In this document: positions 1 to 9,858 of the stretch, piece after piece
How positions within the stretch are numbered: position 1 is the stretch's first letter
Layout of the letters: every line of letters starts with the position of its first letter
Assembly (NCBI RefSeq): GCF_001517085.1
Contig: NZ_LRAC01000120.1
Span: 1 to 64,000 of the forward strand
From: Paenibacillus sp. DMB5
GTDB lineage: Bacteria > Bacillota > Bacilli > Paenibacillales > Paenibacillaceae
DNA length: 64,000 bases
Direction: 5' to 3'
Position numbers and translations under genes: made by a program
The notes under the pieces: generated by a model
The model's database searches: none
What the model was told of the DNA's origin: nothing
The model's input: the letters and a program-made list of their open reading frames with translations, nothing else

Positions 1-54
1 GAAATACAAAAGAAACCCATGTCATTTAAAGACCTGGGTTTCTCGACAATCTGA
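1..54. mobile_element. Terminal remnant of an IS1182-like element
   Basis: The first bases form an inverted repeat (GAAACCCATGTC near 13 pairing with GACCTGGGTTTC near 32-43) followed by TCTCGACAATCTGA. The same end, with the same hairpin, recurs at about 46210-46264 beside recognisable IS1182-family transposase remnants. This is therefore probably the end of another copy whose body lies before the window. The family assignment rests on that second copy only. Confidence 0.45.
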
Positions 55-103
55 GGAACTGATGGGATCAGTTCCTTTTTTCATAATGATCATTTTATAA
101 AAC

Positions 104-289
104 TTAGCGTAAGCTGGAAAGTTCTCGTTTTAATTGTTCATTCTGTACCGCTGCCTCGAAATAGTCTGCGTGAATGGTCCAATCCGTTTCTATTTGTTTA
201 GAGATTACTTTATTCACTGTCTTTTCCCCAAACAAAACCGATCCTATACTTAACGGCACTATATATACCCGATTCCATGACCATGCCAT
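104..289 (-). CDS. Small hypothetical protein (61 aa)
   Basis: A short protein with a hydrophobic N-terminal stretch (VYIVPLSIGSVLFG) and a charged, possibly helical C-terminus (EAAVQNEQLKRELSSLR). A strong GAGGAGG ribosome site sits just upstream of the ATG, which is the main reason to accept it. I do not recognise a family. It stands alone between an IS end and the copper-protein gene. The hydrophobic segment followed by a coiled-coil-like tail suggests a small membrane-associated protein, but this is inference only. Confidence 0.5.
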   Translation of the reverse strand: MAWSWNRVYIVPLSIGSVLFGEKTVNKVISKQIETDWTIHADYFEAAVQNEQLKRELSSLR

Positions 290-472
290 TGCCTTATTCC
301 TCCTCTGAATTCTTAAATGTGTAATCTTTGATTGACTTTATTTTAAGAGATTAATATGTAAGATTCGTGTTCTTTATTTGAGTTTTGTGTGTGATTTTGC
401 TCATAAGGGAGAAAACACCCTCCAACTGCTTAAATAAAATCCGATGCACACCAATACACCTAACCTAAAAAA

Positions 473-507
473 GCAGGGTATCTCTTGAATTCGAGATACT
501 CCTGCTC
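473..507 (-). terminator. Terminator of the first Csp gene
   Basis: AGCAGGGTATCTC pairs with GAGATACTCCTGCT around a short loop. On the minus strand it is followed by a run of T (AAAAAA on the plus strand before 473). It lies just after the stop codon of the Csp-like gene. Confidence 0.7.
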
Positions 508-525
508 GATGTTTCATTGCACTCG

Positions 526-876
526 TTACGCTCTTGCCATCTGCCGGCAAGCTTCTGCACATTCGCGGCAGAATTTTGCGCATTCTTGACAATGGGCATC
601 TTTAAACGCTTCACAATCTTTGGCGCATGCTTCGCAAACCATGGCACACAGCTCGCAACTTGCCTTCGCAAACATACTGTCTCTGCTCATTAATTGAGCT
701 GCCTGAAGGCAGATTTCTGCGCAATCGTTCAGCATCTTGATCATTGAGGTTCTTGCTTGAACATCAGTCTCTTTTAGGCATGCTGAAAAACATTCTTCGC
801 AAGCCTGTGCACATTTTAGGCAGGCTTCAATACAATGCGTATAGTGCTTTGGAGTAGCGGAGTTGGCAAGTAACAT
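526..876 (-). CDS. Csp-type four-helix-bundle copper-binding protein, copy 1
   Basis: About 116 aa, rich in Cys pairs spaced along amphipathic helices (CIEACLKCAQACEECFSAC, then CAEICLQA, CELCAMVCEACAKDC, CQECAKFCRECAEAC). This is the hallmark of the Csp copper storage / YhjQ four-helix bundle family, in which Cys side chains line the bundle and bind many Cu(I) ions. There is no signal peptide, so it is probably cytosolic. Of three in-frame ATGs, the one at 876 is best placed after GAGAGGG and matches the N-terminus of the second copy at 37862-38221. Its position next to copA-copZ-csoR fits a role in buffering Cu(I). Confidence 0.85.
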   Translation of the reverse strand: MLLANSATPKHYTHCIEACLKCAQACEECFSACLKETDVQARTSMIKMLNDCAEICLQAAQLMSRDSMFAKASCELCAMVCEACAKDCEAFKDAHCQECAKFCRECAEACRQMARA

Positions 877-899
877 TTTCATTCCCTCTCTTTTCATTA

Positions 900-1944
900 T
901 TTGAATGTTGTTTGATCGTTAGTTATTATCTAAATAAAGACCAAATATATACACGTACACGTCCGGAGACTCCGCTTTCTAATAATGCGATTGAATTGCT
1001 CTATGATCCAGAGTTATACGTACTCAGATTAACGAATCCAAGCATTACCTTTGATTTACTACGAACTTGAGCCATCTAGGGGATAATAGCTTAAAATCTC
1101 ATCGGTAAGATGCTAAAGACATTCCTAAAAGGTCTTAGAATCGCAGATAACGATGAATTAGTAAAAACAGCTTATTAGCTTACAGGGCAAATGATTCCCT
1201 GATTGAAATACACTTTATGAATGCCATGCACGACAAACAGCGCCATGCCTCGTCATTCTATTTTATGTATAGTGGTTTCTGACCGCAGACCTCAGTATCG
1301 GCCAGCAACATATGAGAATGTGCTCATTGACAACTAGCATTTTTTCGCTTATGCCGAACAGTTAACCATGGGCCACCTCAACGGGAAATATCTCAGAAAG
1401 AGGGAAACTGGGATTGGCCTCTCTTTAAAATCAAAAGTGATTTGATTTCGATCCCAGAGGGGTAATCCTAACGTAATCCGAAGGGGCACTGCCATATTCC
1501 TCGTAAGGTGTTGAACCCATAGAAAAACCGTTCGATTTATTTTTTTCAAAGGACTCTCGCTAAATATAACGGGTCTCCATAGGGTATGTTTGCGTAAACA
1601 ACCGGACTTTCGTTTTGAAATAGTGCTCCAAATTACGGTGATAATACAAATACTCATGCTGCTTGTATGAGAATATTTTTGAGAACAGTTTGAAGATTTA
1701 TACGTACTTACTCCTGATCGTGTTGTTTGAACGTACAATGTACGGTGACCAATGTAGTGAGGATGGTTATAGAATAGATTTACCCTTCGTTAGATTCGAA
1801 AAAAGCAATACGTTAGGTAGATCACACCACATTACAACCTCAAAGTGTAGTTGTTAAAAAATGATAAGGGGAGACGATTGAAAGGGCATGATCCATTATT
1901 GGATTATACCCTTCTTCTCTTCTCCCCAATATAATACAATAAGT
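900..1944. other. Gene-free, probably degenerate stretch
   Basis: About 1 kb with no convincing intact gene. Open stretches on either strand lack ribosome sites and resemble no family I can name with confidence. A plus-strand stretch near 1110-1170 reads KMLKTFLKGLRIADNDELVK, faintly like the tail of some IS630-type transposases, with stops on both sides. The minus-strand stretch 1349-1738 also looks like decayed coding sequence. I read this as relic DNA between the Csp gene and copA. Confidence 0.4.
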
Positions 1945-4374
1945 TTACAATTTAACACGCTGCAACCGAAGCGCATTCAGAACCACAGAAACTGAACTTA
2001 ATGCCATAGCTGCTCCAGCAACCCAAGGTGCAAGCAAACCAATCGCCGCTATCGGGATACCGATAGAATTATACGCAAGCGCCCAGAACAGGTTTTGCCG
2101 TATATTCCCCATCGTTTTTCGACTCATATAGATCGCATCCGGAATACTATTGAGATCTCCTCGCATGAGAGTTACGTCAGCAGCTTCCATCGCTACATCT
2201 GTTCCTGTACCCATCGCCATTCCAATATCCGCCATGGCAAGGGCGGGAGCATCATTGATGCCGTCTCCGACCATTGCGACTTTTTTCCCTTGAGCCTGTA
2301 ATTTCTTTACTTCATCTGCTTTACCTTCGGGGAGAACTTCAGCCAATACACGCGTAATTCCAACCTGCTTGGCAATTGCTTCAGCTGTTCGATGGTTATC
2401 ACCCGTAATCATAATGACTTCGATCCCCATGCCATTAAGCCGTTTAACAGCCTGTGCCGAGGTTTCCTTAATGGTATCTGCAACCGCTACTATACCGGCA
2501 TACTGCCGATCTACAGCAATCAGCATGGCTGTTTTGCCTGCCTGCTCCAGTTGGTCCATCTGATCTTGCGCATGATTGATGGACACTTGAAACTGAGCCA
2601 TGAGTTTTCTCGTACCCACGAGAATTTCCTTGCCCATCACATTTGCCTTAATACCATGCCCAGGTATCGCTTCAAACGTGTCCGTTCTCGGCAATTGGAT
2701 ACCCTTAGCGATAATCCCAGCAACTATAGCTTCAGCCAGAGGATGCTCGGAGTTCTTCTCTGCCGCGCCGACAAGGGCCAGCAGATCTGTTTCCATCCAG
2801 CCGGAAACCACGACGTCAGTCAGTTCCGGTTTGCCTTTTGTCACCGTTCCGGTTTTATCTAAGATGATGGTATTAATGCGGTGGGTAGCTTCTAGGTGTT
2901 CACCGCCTTTAAACAGGATTCCCGACTCTGCGGCTCTTCCTGAACCTGCCATAATGGAAGTCGGTGTCGCAAGTCCCAGGGCACAAGGACAAGCAATGAC
3001 GAGTATCGCAATCGCAATCTCCAGTGCGTTTGCAAACTCTCCTGGCGTAATCCAAACAAACCAAGCGATAAACGCAAGAACCGAGATCGCTACGACGATC
3101 GGAACAAATATACCTGAAATGGCATCTGCTACACGTTGAATAGGAGCTTTGGAACCTTGGGCCTCTTCAACCACTTTAATAATCTGAGCCAGGGCCGTTT
3201 CTTTTCCGACTTTGGTCGCTTGAATTCGAAGTACTCCGTTCTTGTTAATCGTTGCACCAATGACAGGATCTCCCGTTCTTTTCTCAACCGGCAGGCTTTC
3301 TCCAGTTAACATAGCCTCATCTACGGAAGAAGCCCCCTCCACCACCTCGCCGTCAACCGGGATTTTCTCCCCTGGTTTTACGATTACGATGTCACCGGCC
3401 ACGACTTCTTCGACAGGGATAGTCATTTCCTGTCCATCGCGAACAACCAATGCCGTCTTGGCTTGAAGACCCATCAGTGTTTTAATCGCTTCAGACGTTC
3501 TTCCTTTGGCAAGAGCCTCGAACAATTTCCCGAGGATGACCAGTGTAATCAAGATAGAGCTGGTCTCATAGTACATTTCCGGTCCATGAGCCCCCGCACC
3601 GGCTTGAACCCATTCGAGCGTCAAATAGAGGCTATAGAAGTATGCTGCCGAAGTCCCGAGGGCTACCAGAACGTCCATATTGGCACTTTTATTACGCAGC
3701 GCTTTATACGCACCAACATAGAAATGGCCACCGATATAAAATTGAACTGGTGTAGCCAAAATCAGTTGGAACCAAGGGTCCATGAAAATCATAGGCATCC
3801 AAATCCAAGATAGGAACGAGAAGTGGCTGATCATGGACCATAGTAATGGTAAAGAGAGAAGGGCTGAAATGATAAACCGTCTTTTTTGTTTAGAGATTTC
3901 TTTTTGTTTATGTGCGGAGGCGTCCTGCTGCCCTTCCTTCGGCATGGCCTTATACCCGAGTTGCTCCACCTTTTTTTGCATGTCTTCCAAAGTAACAGTC
4001 GCTGGGTCGTACTCGACCCGGGCTGTTTCAAGGGCAAGATTAACATTCGCCGTTACAACACCGGGCATTTTGTTTAATCCCTTTTCAATCCGATTGGCGC
4101 AAGCGGCGCATGTCATCCCAGTGATTTGGAAATCCGTGGTTTGCTTTACAGTGCCGTAGCCTAAATGTTCAATCTGTTCTTGCATTTGCGGAATGGTTGC
4201 ACGTTTGGGATCAAACGTCAAAGTCGCCCGTTCCAAGGCGAAATTCACATTTGCTTCCGTCACCCCATCCATTTTTCTTAATCCTTTCTCGATCCGGTTG
4301 GCACAAGCAGCACAAGTCATTCCTGTGATCTGTAAGGTTGTTTGCTCCTCACTTTTAGATATCGTTGAACTCAT
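1945..4374 (-). CDS. copA: Cu(I)-exporting P1B-type ATPase CopA
   Basis: An 809 aa ATPase that pumps Cu(I) (or Ag(I)) out across the membrane using ATP. Two N-terminal heavy-metal-associated domains each carry [15 protein letters not shown] (residues ~18 and ~86). Membrane segments follow, then TGES (actuator domain), CPCALG in the sixth membrane helix (metal-selective site), DKTGT with the phosphorylated Asp, SEHPLAEAI (the HP motif of P1B pumps), and GDGINDAP (hinge). Length and domain order are normal for CopA. The ATG follows a GGGAGGGA ribosome site. A perfect CsoR-type palindrome lies about 18 bp upstream of the start, so copA seems to have its own copper-responsive promoter in addition to copZ upstream. 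Confidence 0.97.
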   Translation of the reverse strand: MSSTISKSEEQTTLQITGMTCAACANRIEKGLRKMDGVTEANVNFALERATLTFDPKRATIPQMQEQIEHLGYGTVKQTTDFQITGMTCAACANRIEKGLNKMPGVVTANVNLALETARVEYDPATVTLEDMQKKVEQLGYKAMPKEGQQDASAHKQKEISKQKRRFIISALLSLPLLWSMISHFSFLSWIWMPMIFMDPWFQLILATPVQFYIGGHFYVGAYKALRNKSANMDVLVALGTSAAYFYSLYLTLEWVQAGAGAHGPEMYYETSSILITLVILGKLFEALAKGRTSEAIKTLMGLQAKTALVVRDGQEMTIPVEEVVAGDIVIVKPGEKIPVDGEVVEGASSVDEAMLTGESLPVEKRTGDPVIGATINKNGVLRIQATKVGKETALAQIIKVVEEAQGSKAPIQRVADAISGIFVPIVVAISVLAFIAWFVWITPGEFANALEIAIAILVIACPCALGLATPTSIMAGSGRAAESGILFKGGEHLEATHRINTIILDKTGTVTKGKPELTDVVVSGWMETDLLALVGAAEKNSEHPLAEAIVAGIIAKGIQLPRTDTFEAIPGHGIKANVMGKEILVGTRKLMAQFQVSINHAQDQMDQLEQAGKTAMLIAVDRQYAGIVAVADTIKETSAQAVKRLNGMGIEVIMITGDNHRTAEAIAKQVGITRVLAEVLPEGKADEVKKLQAQGKKVAMVGDGINDAPALAMADIGMAMGTGTDVAMEAADVTLMRGDLNSIPDAIYMSRKTMGNIRQNLFWALAYNSIGIPIAAIGLLAPWVAGAAMALSSVSVVLNALRLQRVKL

Positions 4375-4391
4375 TATCTATCCCTCCCTCA

Positions 4392-4406
4392 TACCCCCAG
4401 GGGGTA
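4392..4406. promoter_or_regulatory. CsoR operator upstream of copA
   Basis: TACCCCCAGGGGGTA is a perfect 15-base palindrome of the G-tract type bound by CsoR repressors. It sits between copZ and copA, directly upstream of the copA ribosome site. Copper-loaded CsoR would release it. Confidence 0.8.
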
Positions 4407-4454
4407 CATTGTGTTGAAAAAAAGGAGCCATCTTGACGATGGCTGCTTACGGAC

Positions 4455-4655
4455 TTAGACGACATCGTAACCTTGCTCTTCGATGGCATTCTTTATGGCT
4501 TCCAAGGATACACTAGATTCATCAAAAACGACCTCAACTGTCTTTTTCTCCAGGTTCACTTTTGCATCAGCCCCAATGTTTTTAACGGCTCCTTCAACAC
4601 TTTTTACACAATGTCCGCAAGACATTCCTTCTACATGTAATGTTTCGTTCTTCAT
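4455..4655 (-). CDS. copZ: Copper chaperone CopZ
   Basis: A 66 aa single heavy-metal-associated domain with the metal-binding motif GMSCGHC near the N-terminus. CopZ is a cytosolic Cu(I) carrier that hands copper to CopA and to CsoR. Length is normal. The ATG follows a GGGGGA ribosome site. It lies between csoR and copA on the same strand, the usual cso-cop order in Firmicutes. Confidence 0.95.
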   Translation of the reverse strand: MKNETLHVEGMSCGHCVKSVEGAVKNIGADAKVNLEKKTVEVVFDESSVSLEAIKNAIEEQGYDVV

Positions 4656-4679
4656 CTTTCATTCCCCCATATCGTTTGT

Positions 4680-4997
4680 TTATTTCATTAATTTATTCAT
4701 GGTAACCAGAATCTCATCAATCACTTCATGTTCGCCGGATTGGATTCGTTCAATCACGCAGCTTTTCATATGACCTTCCAGAACCATTTTCCCTACGCTA
4801 TTGAGAGCCGACTGAATCGCCGCAATTTGATTTAGAACGTCATCGCAATAGGTATCTTTTTCTATCATCCCTTTAACCCCACGAATTTGACCCTCAATCC
4901 GGTTTAACCGGGTCATTAGATTGGCCTTCGTTTGATCAGAATGATGACTTTTTCGATGATGTCCATGAGATGCAGTCTGTTCCACTGATTGTTCCAT
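4680..4997 (-). CDS. csoR: Copper-sensing repressor CsoR
   Basis: About 105 aa, all-helical DUF156/CsoR family. After a His-rich tail comes the DNA-binding region RLNRIEGQIRGVKGMIE. The three Cu(I) ligands are visible: Cys in TYCDDVLNQ, then His and Cys in EGHMKSCV. It represses cop genes until Cu(I) binds. An upstream GTG at 5006 is in frame, but the ATG at 4997 is better spaced from GAGGTGAGG. It is first in the csoR-copZ-copA set, with an operator-like site in its own upstream region. Confidence 0.95.
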   Translation of the reverse strand: MEQSVEQTASHGHHRKSHHSDQTKANLMTRLNRIEGQIRGVKGMIEKDTYCDDVLNQIAAIQSALNSVGKMVLEGHMKSCVIERIQSGEHEVIDEILVTMNKLMK

Positions 4998-5025
4998 GTG
5001 CCTCACCTCTCACCATCAATATACC

Positions 5026-5042
5026 ATACCCCCCTACCGTAT
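5026..5042. promoter_or_regulatory. CsoR operator upstream of csoR
   Basis: On the minus strand this reads ATACGGTAGGGGGGTAT, the imperfect ATAC..GGGGGTAT dyad typical of Bacillus CsoR sites. It lies about 30 bp before the csoR start, implying autoregulation. Confidence 0.7.
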
Positions 5043-5433
5043 GTAAACAGGGGATTAGGAAGTACTTCATCTCCTTTTTTAGTCTGTTCATTTAACCTCT
5101 TTGTTTATGCACTTGTATATAACCTCTGCCTTTTGTAATTTTTGCAGAAACTGCGGTTAATTACAGCCCACAATGATCCTCAGTTTGATCACGATAGACG
5201 AAGTCACGGTCTTCGGAAACCCTTGAAATCATGTAAATGATAATTGGCTTTTAGCTGAGATAATTATAGTGTGCCTCATATTGATAAGCTTCGCTTGATC
5301 GTCTTTCTAATGGGATAGGAATTTGACTTCCTGAACGGCACCATCAAATAAAGACTGTCAAGCCCGTGGTATATATCAACGGGCTTGTTCTATATATCAT
5401 TAAGGTAAGTCTAGTGATTGGCCGTACATGATG
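5043..5433. other. Intergenic stretch with one hairpin
   Basis: No gene seen. The only structure is AAGCCCGT (5360-5367) pairing with ACGGGCTT (5379-5386). It may terminate the chemoreceptor transcript running in on the minus strand, but there is no strong T run after it. Confidence 0.4.
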
Positions 5434-7110
5434 CTACAGTTTGAAGATACGGATAGACTTTAGCAATTGGTCAACCGATTGGGACATGTTTTCAAGAGCC
5501 CCTGATATCTGGTTAACCATTTGACTTTGCATATCCGAAGTTTGGACCACACCTTGAATACGAGAAGAAGTGTGTTCGGCAATCGTAGTCACATCCGCAA
5601 CAGAATCAGAAATGTAGTGAGAATCTGTTGACATTTGTCTTGTTGCTTGATATACATTTTGATTCTGAGAAGCTACATGTTGAGAGGAGATAATGATCTG
5701 TTCGAAGGATTTCCCTGCAGAGATTAGGTGCTGGTTCCCCGCTGTTAATTGAGCTAAACTTGTGTTCATCCCTTCGGCTGCTTCACTGGTGATATGTTGA
5801 ACCTTTTCAATGAGTATTCTTATTTCTTGGGCTGAGTTTTCAGACTGCTCAGCTAGTTTTTTCACTTCATCTGCAACCACAGAAAATCCTCTCCCAGCTT
5901 CTCCTGCACGCGCAGCCTCAATGGAAGCATTCAACGACAGCAAATGGGTCTGTGAGGATAAATCGGTAATAACGGTCGCAATGTTCCCGATACTGCCTGA
6001 GCTATCCGATAATTGTTGTATTTTACTAGCTACATGTGTGATGGATGTGTTCAAATGGTTGATTACAGAAATGATGCTTAGAAGCCAATCGTTGCCTTGA
6101 TCCGCATGCACAACCATATTTTCCGATGCACTGGCGACTTGTGATGACCTTTGAACGATTTCTTGTATGCTAATTTGGATATGTTCAACGGCCTCCATAC
6201 TTTGATTCATGCCCTCAACCTGTTTGGATGCACCTTGGAGTATGGATTGCAAGGTACGATCGATCTCAAGTGATGAATCTCCTACGCCATTGATATGCAT
6301 TTGAACAACACCAGAAACTTTATGTACCTCATCCGCGGCCTGCTGAGCCTTAGACACTAGTGTATGTAAGTTATGAGTCATTAGATTAAATGCTCTCGAA
6401 AGGATACCCAACTCATCCTTAGAAGTGACGGGGATATCTGTGATACTAAGATCGCCATATGCAACTCGTTCCGCCATGATAGTGACTTGTCTTAAGGGTG
6501 CGGTTAATTTTCTTGTGAAAAGAGCGGTGAGGAATAAAGCGATAAGGAGTCCGATCATCGTAAATACAATCATTTTTACTTTAAAACGACTAATTGCCTG
6601 ATTATACATTTCCTTGCCCATACTAATATGGAACGCCCCAATTACAGTTCCGTCTGAGGATCTAATGGGTTCATAGACCGCCATTTCAGTTCCATCATGC
6701 GCTTCACCTACATACGACTTTCCACCTAAGACGATGGATTTTACGTTCGACTCAAGTATTATTTCTGTGATGTTCATATTATGGCTACCCTTAGACGATG
6801 CAGCTACACCCTTCTCGCCTTTAAAAATTACAATATCATCACCAGTTAATGCTCCAACGAACAAAGCAACGTCATGATTTCCCTCTATAGAGACCTCGCC
6901 TTTAAACAACTTCCCATCCTTCAGCGTCCATTCTCCGGGAAATTTAACATCTAGCAGTGCAGTCGCTAACTTTGTGTTAGACACCATCTTTTGTTCTGCG
7001 AGGTGGGTAACCTGGGCATTCATATTCGCGATGGCATAAGTACTGAAGGAAACGATGAGTATTAAAATGAAAAGGCTTATATATAGAATCAGTTTGCTGG
7101 ATAACTTCAT
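5434..7110 (-). CDS. Methyl-accepting chemotaxis protein
   Basis: A 558 aa transmembrane chemoreceptor. An N-terminal membrane helix ([17 protein letters not shown]) precedes an extracytoplasmic sensor of about 150 residues that resembles a single Cache domain. A second membrane helix follows near residue 180 ([18 protein letters not shown]), then a HAMP domain, then the long coiled coil with the conserved signalling tip ([19 protein letters not shown]). It would pass signals to CheA/CheW. The ligand is unknown. It lies between copper genes with no shared operon evidence. The ATG has a GGAGG site six bases upstream. Confidence 0.93.
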   Translation of the reverse strand: MKLSSKLILYISLFILILIVSFSTYAIANMNAQVTHLAEQKMVSNTKLATALLDVKFPGEWTLKDGKLFKGEVSIEGNHDVALFVGALTGDDIVIFKGEKGVAASSKGSHNMNITEIILESNVKSIVLGGKSYVGEAHDGTEMAVYEPIRSSDGTVIGAFHISMGKEMYNQAISRFKVKMIVFTMIGLLIALFLTALFTRKLTAPLRQVTIMAERVAYGDLSITDIPVTSKDELGILSRAFNLMTHNLHTLVSKAQQAADEVHKVSGVVQMHINGVGDSSLEIDRTLQSILQGASKQVEGMNQSMEAVEHIQISIQEIVQRSSQVASASENMVVHADQGNDWLLSIISVINHLNTSITHVASKIQQLSDSSGSIGNIATVITDLSSQTHLLSLNASIEAARAGEAGRGFSVVADEVKKLAEQSENSAQEIRILIEKVQHITSEAAEGMNTSLAQLTAGNQHLISAGKSFEQIIISSQHVASQNQNVYQATRQMSTDSHYISDSVADVTTIAEHTSSRIQGVVQTSDMQSQMVNQISGALENMSQSVDQLLKSIRIFKL

Positions 7111-7263
7111 TTCGTTCCTCCACCTTTGTTATTCACATGAAGATAGCTCTAATAAGGCTAGTTAGAAAAGGAGACCGCCACCCCAACTTAGGAGTGCGCG
7201 ATCTCTCAGACTGACAGTTATTGATCAGAATAAATCGGTAAAATCTCACTTGATGCAGTACAA

Positions 7264-7506
7264 TTAGTGTTTTTTGTTTCGCATCATTAAAGGCATAAGT
7301 ACGAGATGTGAAAGCGGGCATAACAACAATACACTATAGGCAAGCATATTACTTGTTGAACCACTTACATTATTAGCAATGATTAAAATAACGAACAGCA
7401 CGATCGGAAGTATACAACACATCATCATCATCAGACGATGGGCTGGGCCTTTTTTATGATGATTGTTATGACTGTCATGCTGGTTATGGTTTCCGCAACA
7501 ACTCAT
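7264..7506 (-). CDS. Small Cys/His-rich membrane protein
   Basis: 80 aa. The first 25 residues hold SCCGNHNQHDSHNNHHKK, a likely metal-binding patch. Two membrane helices follow (CCILPIVLFVILIIANNV and LAYSVLLLCPLSHLVLMPL), ending in a basic tail. The CPLSHL segment resembles small DUF2933-type proteins often found beside heavy-metal genes. An AAGGAGG site precedes the ATG. It lies directly downstream of the methionine-repeat gene on the same strand. A copper or silver role is inferred from composition and context. Confidence 0.7.
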   Translation of the reverse strand: MSCCGNHNQHDSHNNHHKKGPAHRLMMMMCCILPIVLFVILIIANNVSGSTSNMLAYSVLLLCPLSHLVLMPLMMRNKKH

Positions 7507-7541
7507 GAAATAACCTCCTTAAACTTTAATCATATAGTCTA

Positions 7542-7981
7542 TTAAATACTTACGCTCTGCCCAGGGATATCTGTCCTATGGTTTCTTTGCATCATTTCAT
7601 CCATATTGGAATCCCGCATCATCTCATCCATTGTGGTACCTTCCATCATGTCCACCATATCCGGTTTTTTCATCATTTCACTCATGTCTTTATCTTCCAT
7701 CATTTTTCCATATCAAGTCCATTCATCATTTCGTCCATGCCTGGCTGCTTCATCATTTCAGACATATCGGTATTGCTCATCATATCCGTCATAACTTCAT
7801 CGTTCATTGTATCGTTCATGTTCGCCATATGGTGAAAATACGTCTCCTGCTGAGCTACCTCTTGCTTGGAAGAAACATCCCCTTTGGAGATGTCGGAATC
7901 AACTCCTGTAGCGTATACTGCGGAACCGATTCCCAACGTCAATATAAAAGCACCCAAGCCAGTTAATAATTTCGCATTCAT
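7542..7981 (-). pseudogene. Exported methionine-repeat protein, copy 1, broken by a one-base lesion
   Basis: It starts at the ATG at 7981 (AGGAGGCG site upstream) with a signal peptide (MNAKLLTGLGAFILTLGIG then AVYA) and runs into repeats of about 10-11 residues ending in EMM or DMM. The frame stops after GLDMEK. One extra A in the A5 run at 7703-7707 (T5 on the plus strand) restores about 50 more residues with further MSEMM, MVDMM and MDEMM repeats, ending PGQSVSI, almost the same end as the copy at 41547-41852. Repaired length is 146 aa. Paired Met with Asp/Glu is expected to bind Cu(I)/Ag(I) outside the cell. No named family is recognised. Confidence 0.75.
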
Positions 7982-8160
7982 TTTTCTTTTCGCCTCCTGT
8001 AACTCCATGGTACAAGAGATCCTTGTGGAATTTATGTAGCATTTATGGGCTTTTAATGGAGAATACATTTTAATCCTTTCTCATATCACTGTTTGTAGGT
8101 AGAGGACACGCTTTACAAGTAGCTTATTCAACCAAACTCACATTAAAAGGAGGGATTAAA

Positions 8161-8754
8161 GTGTCATCCTTAGGACTTGCAGTTGTTTTTTATATCTTCA
8201 TTTTGGTCTGGTCTTTTGTCATTATCCTGCGATTTAAGGCGACAGTTACAGAATCGATTCGAATGGTTTCGCCTATGGTAGTCGGGATGATTGTTGGTTT
8301 TGGAGGCGGTACTTTGAGCGGCCTCTATATTGCCGGCCCTGTTCAATCTTTGGTGTTAGGTGTCCTTCTAGGGATCTTTTCTGGAAGCATAATAGGAGGA
8401 CTGATGGGTTTGGGGGCGTTCTTAAACGGAGCATCGTCTGGGATGATGGCCGGATTAATGGGGGTTATGCTGATACAAATGTTTCCTCAATCAGAATGGA
8501 AAGATGTTCTATTCTTTTTTATGGTCGTATCCGGATTCTTGCAATTTGCCCACACTTTATTGTTGCAGCGCTTATCTAGCGAGAACGTAATCGAAGGTAC
8601 TTTTAAGGTCTTGAGTTCACCGCTATTCATGTTCCTCTTCATTTCAACAGTCCTTATGGTATATGTCACCGTTGCAAATCATAACGATCCTGAACAAGCG
8701 AAGCCGCTAGGTTTACAAAAAACGATTCAGAATACGAACCATACAAATCATTAA
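8161..8754 (+). CDS. Glycine-zipper polytopic membrane protein
   Basis: 197 aa with about five membrane helices. The middle is strikingly rich in Gly (GMIVGFGGGTLSGLY, GIFSGSIIGGLMGLGAFL, GASSGMMAGLMG), which favours tight helix packing. It starts with an N-terminal membrane helix and ends in a polar tail. A good AGGAGGGATTAAA site precedes a GTG start. It is divergent from the methionine-repeat gene. The same divergent arrangement, decayed, is found at about 41850-42120, so the two genes seem to have travelled together. Function unknown. Metal handling is only implied by context. Confidence 0.75.
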   Translation: MSSLGLAVVFYIFILVWSFVIILRFKATVTESIRMVSPMVVGMIVGFGGGTLSGLYIAGPVQSLVLGVLLGIFSGSIIGGLMGLGAFLNGASSGMMAGLMGVMLIQMFPQSEWKDVLFFFMVVSGFLQFAHTLLLQRLSSENVIEGTFKVLSSPLFMFLFISTVLMVYVTVANHNDPEQAKPLGLQKTIQNTNHTNH

Positions 8755-8836
8755 TCTTTGAGGGTCGGGTTCAATGTTCACATAAGATAGCTACCAGACA
8801 GTTTTAAAGTGGTAATATGAAGAGTTGGCCTTATAT

Positions 8837-8869
8837 AAAAAAAAGCCACCATGACGTTCCCATGGTGGC
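8837..8869 (-). terminator. Terminator downstream of lgt
   Basis: GCCACCATG pairs with CATGGTGGC and, read on the minus strand, is followed by eight T residues. It ends the lipoprotein-lgt transcript. The rest of 8755-9051 holds no gene that I can see. Confidence 0.8.
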
Positions 8870-9051
8870 AGATACAACTGTACTCCGCCATAACTGAAGA
8901 ACACGGCAGAGCCGGTTTTAATCCATTCACCCCAGGCAAATGACTACTAGTTACTTGCGGAGCTATATCAATGATATCAACACTACCTATATGGTAGATC
9001 CAAAATAGCTATGCGATAAGCACAAAGGATGTTCTCTTCCACTCATGCACC

Positions 9052-9837
9052 TTACACCCTATGTACTGTCTCTTTCACCTGGTTCCTTGTGAAGAAATAA
9101 AGGAACACAGACAGAGAAATAACAAGAATACTCATACTCGTCCACTGACCTGCTGTCCAGCCTAACGCATAACGCGGTGAATCTCCACGCAGAAATTCCA
9201 TAGAAAACCGGACCAGGGCATACATAATATTATAACTTAAAAATTGTCCACCTTTAGGCAACTTTATATTCTTCAAGACTAGAAGAATACCAAAGACGAT
9301 TAAGTCAAGCTGACCTTCCCATATTTCAGCAGGCCATAACGGAACTGAACCATAGCGCTCGAAAGCTATAGTCCCTTCTGGATAAACAATTCCGAAGCCA
9401 GTCCCGGTCGGGGCCCCAAATGCATCTCCATTTAAAAAGCAGGCAATTCGGCCGACAGCTTGTCCAAATATGATTGCCGGCGCTAGAATATCCGCAAGTC
9501 CCCAAAAAGAAATCTTCTCTTTCCGCGCATAATAAGCTGCCGCAATAAAACCACCTATTAACGCTCCCTGGATTGAAATGCCACCATTCCAAATCGCGAA
9601 TATTTCCCCCAAATGTTTTGAATAATAACCCCACTGAAAAAAGAATACATGCCATATTCTTGCGCCGATTATTGCACTAAATATTACGTAGAAGACTAGA
9701 TTCAATATATGTTTTTGATAGTTGGTCCCTCGAGCTAAATAATATGCAACACCTATCGCAAGTAGCACTGCCAACCCTACTATTACGCCATAGGATCTAA
9801 TCGAAAGTCCTGCAACTTCGAATAAGATTACTCTCAA
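9052..9837 (-). CDS. lgt: Prolipoprotein diacylglyceryl transferase
   Basis: A 261 aa polytopic membrane enzyme that transfers a diacylglyceryl group from phosphatidylglycerol to the lipobox Cys of prolipoproteins, the first step of lipoprotein maturation. The Lgt signature is visible as GRIACFLNGD, with the conserved region WNGGISIQGALIGG before it and FSMEFLRGDSPRY near the end. Length is normal. The start is TTG after AGGAGG. It lies 21 bp downstream of a lipoprotein gene, suggesting a two-gene operon. A housekeeping lgt usually sits near hprK, so this may be a second, dedicated copy. Confidence 0.92.
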   Translation of the reverse strand: MRVILFEVAGLSIRSYGVIVGLAVLLAIGVAYYLARGTNYQKHILNLVFYVIFSAIIGARIWHVFFFQWGYYSKHLGEIFAIWNGGISIQGALIGGFIAAAYYARKEKISFWGLADILAPAIIFGQAVGRIACFLNGDAFGAPTGTGFGIVYPEGTIAFERYGSVPLWPAEIWEGQLDLIVFGILLVLKNIKLPKGGQFLSYNIMYALVRFSMEFLRGDSPRYALGWTAGQWTSMSILVISLSVFLYFFTRNQVKETVHRV

Positions 9838-9858
9838 ATCATTTCCTCCTTAGCCTCG

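Noticed and set aside
1349..1738. 129-codon minus-strand protein gene
   Set aside because: No ribosome site, unlikely composition and no family match; treated as relic sequence.
2392..3139. Long plus-strand open frames inside copA
   Set aside because: They lie antisense to a clearly coding P-type ATPase, have no ribosome sites and no family resemblance.
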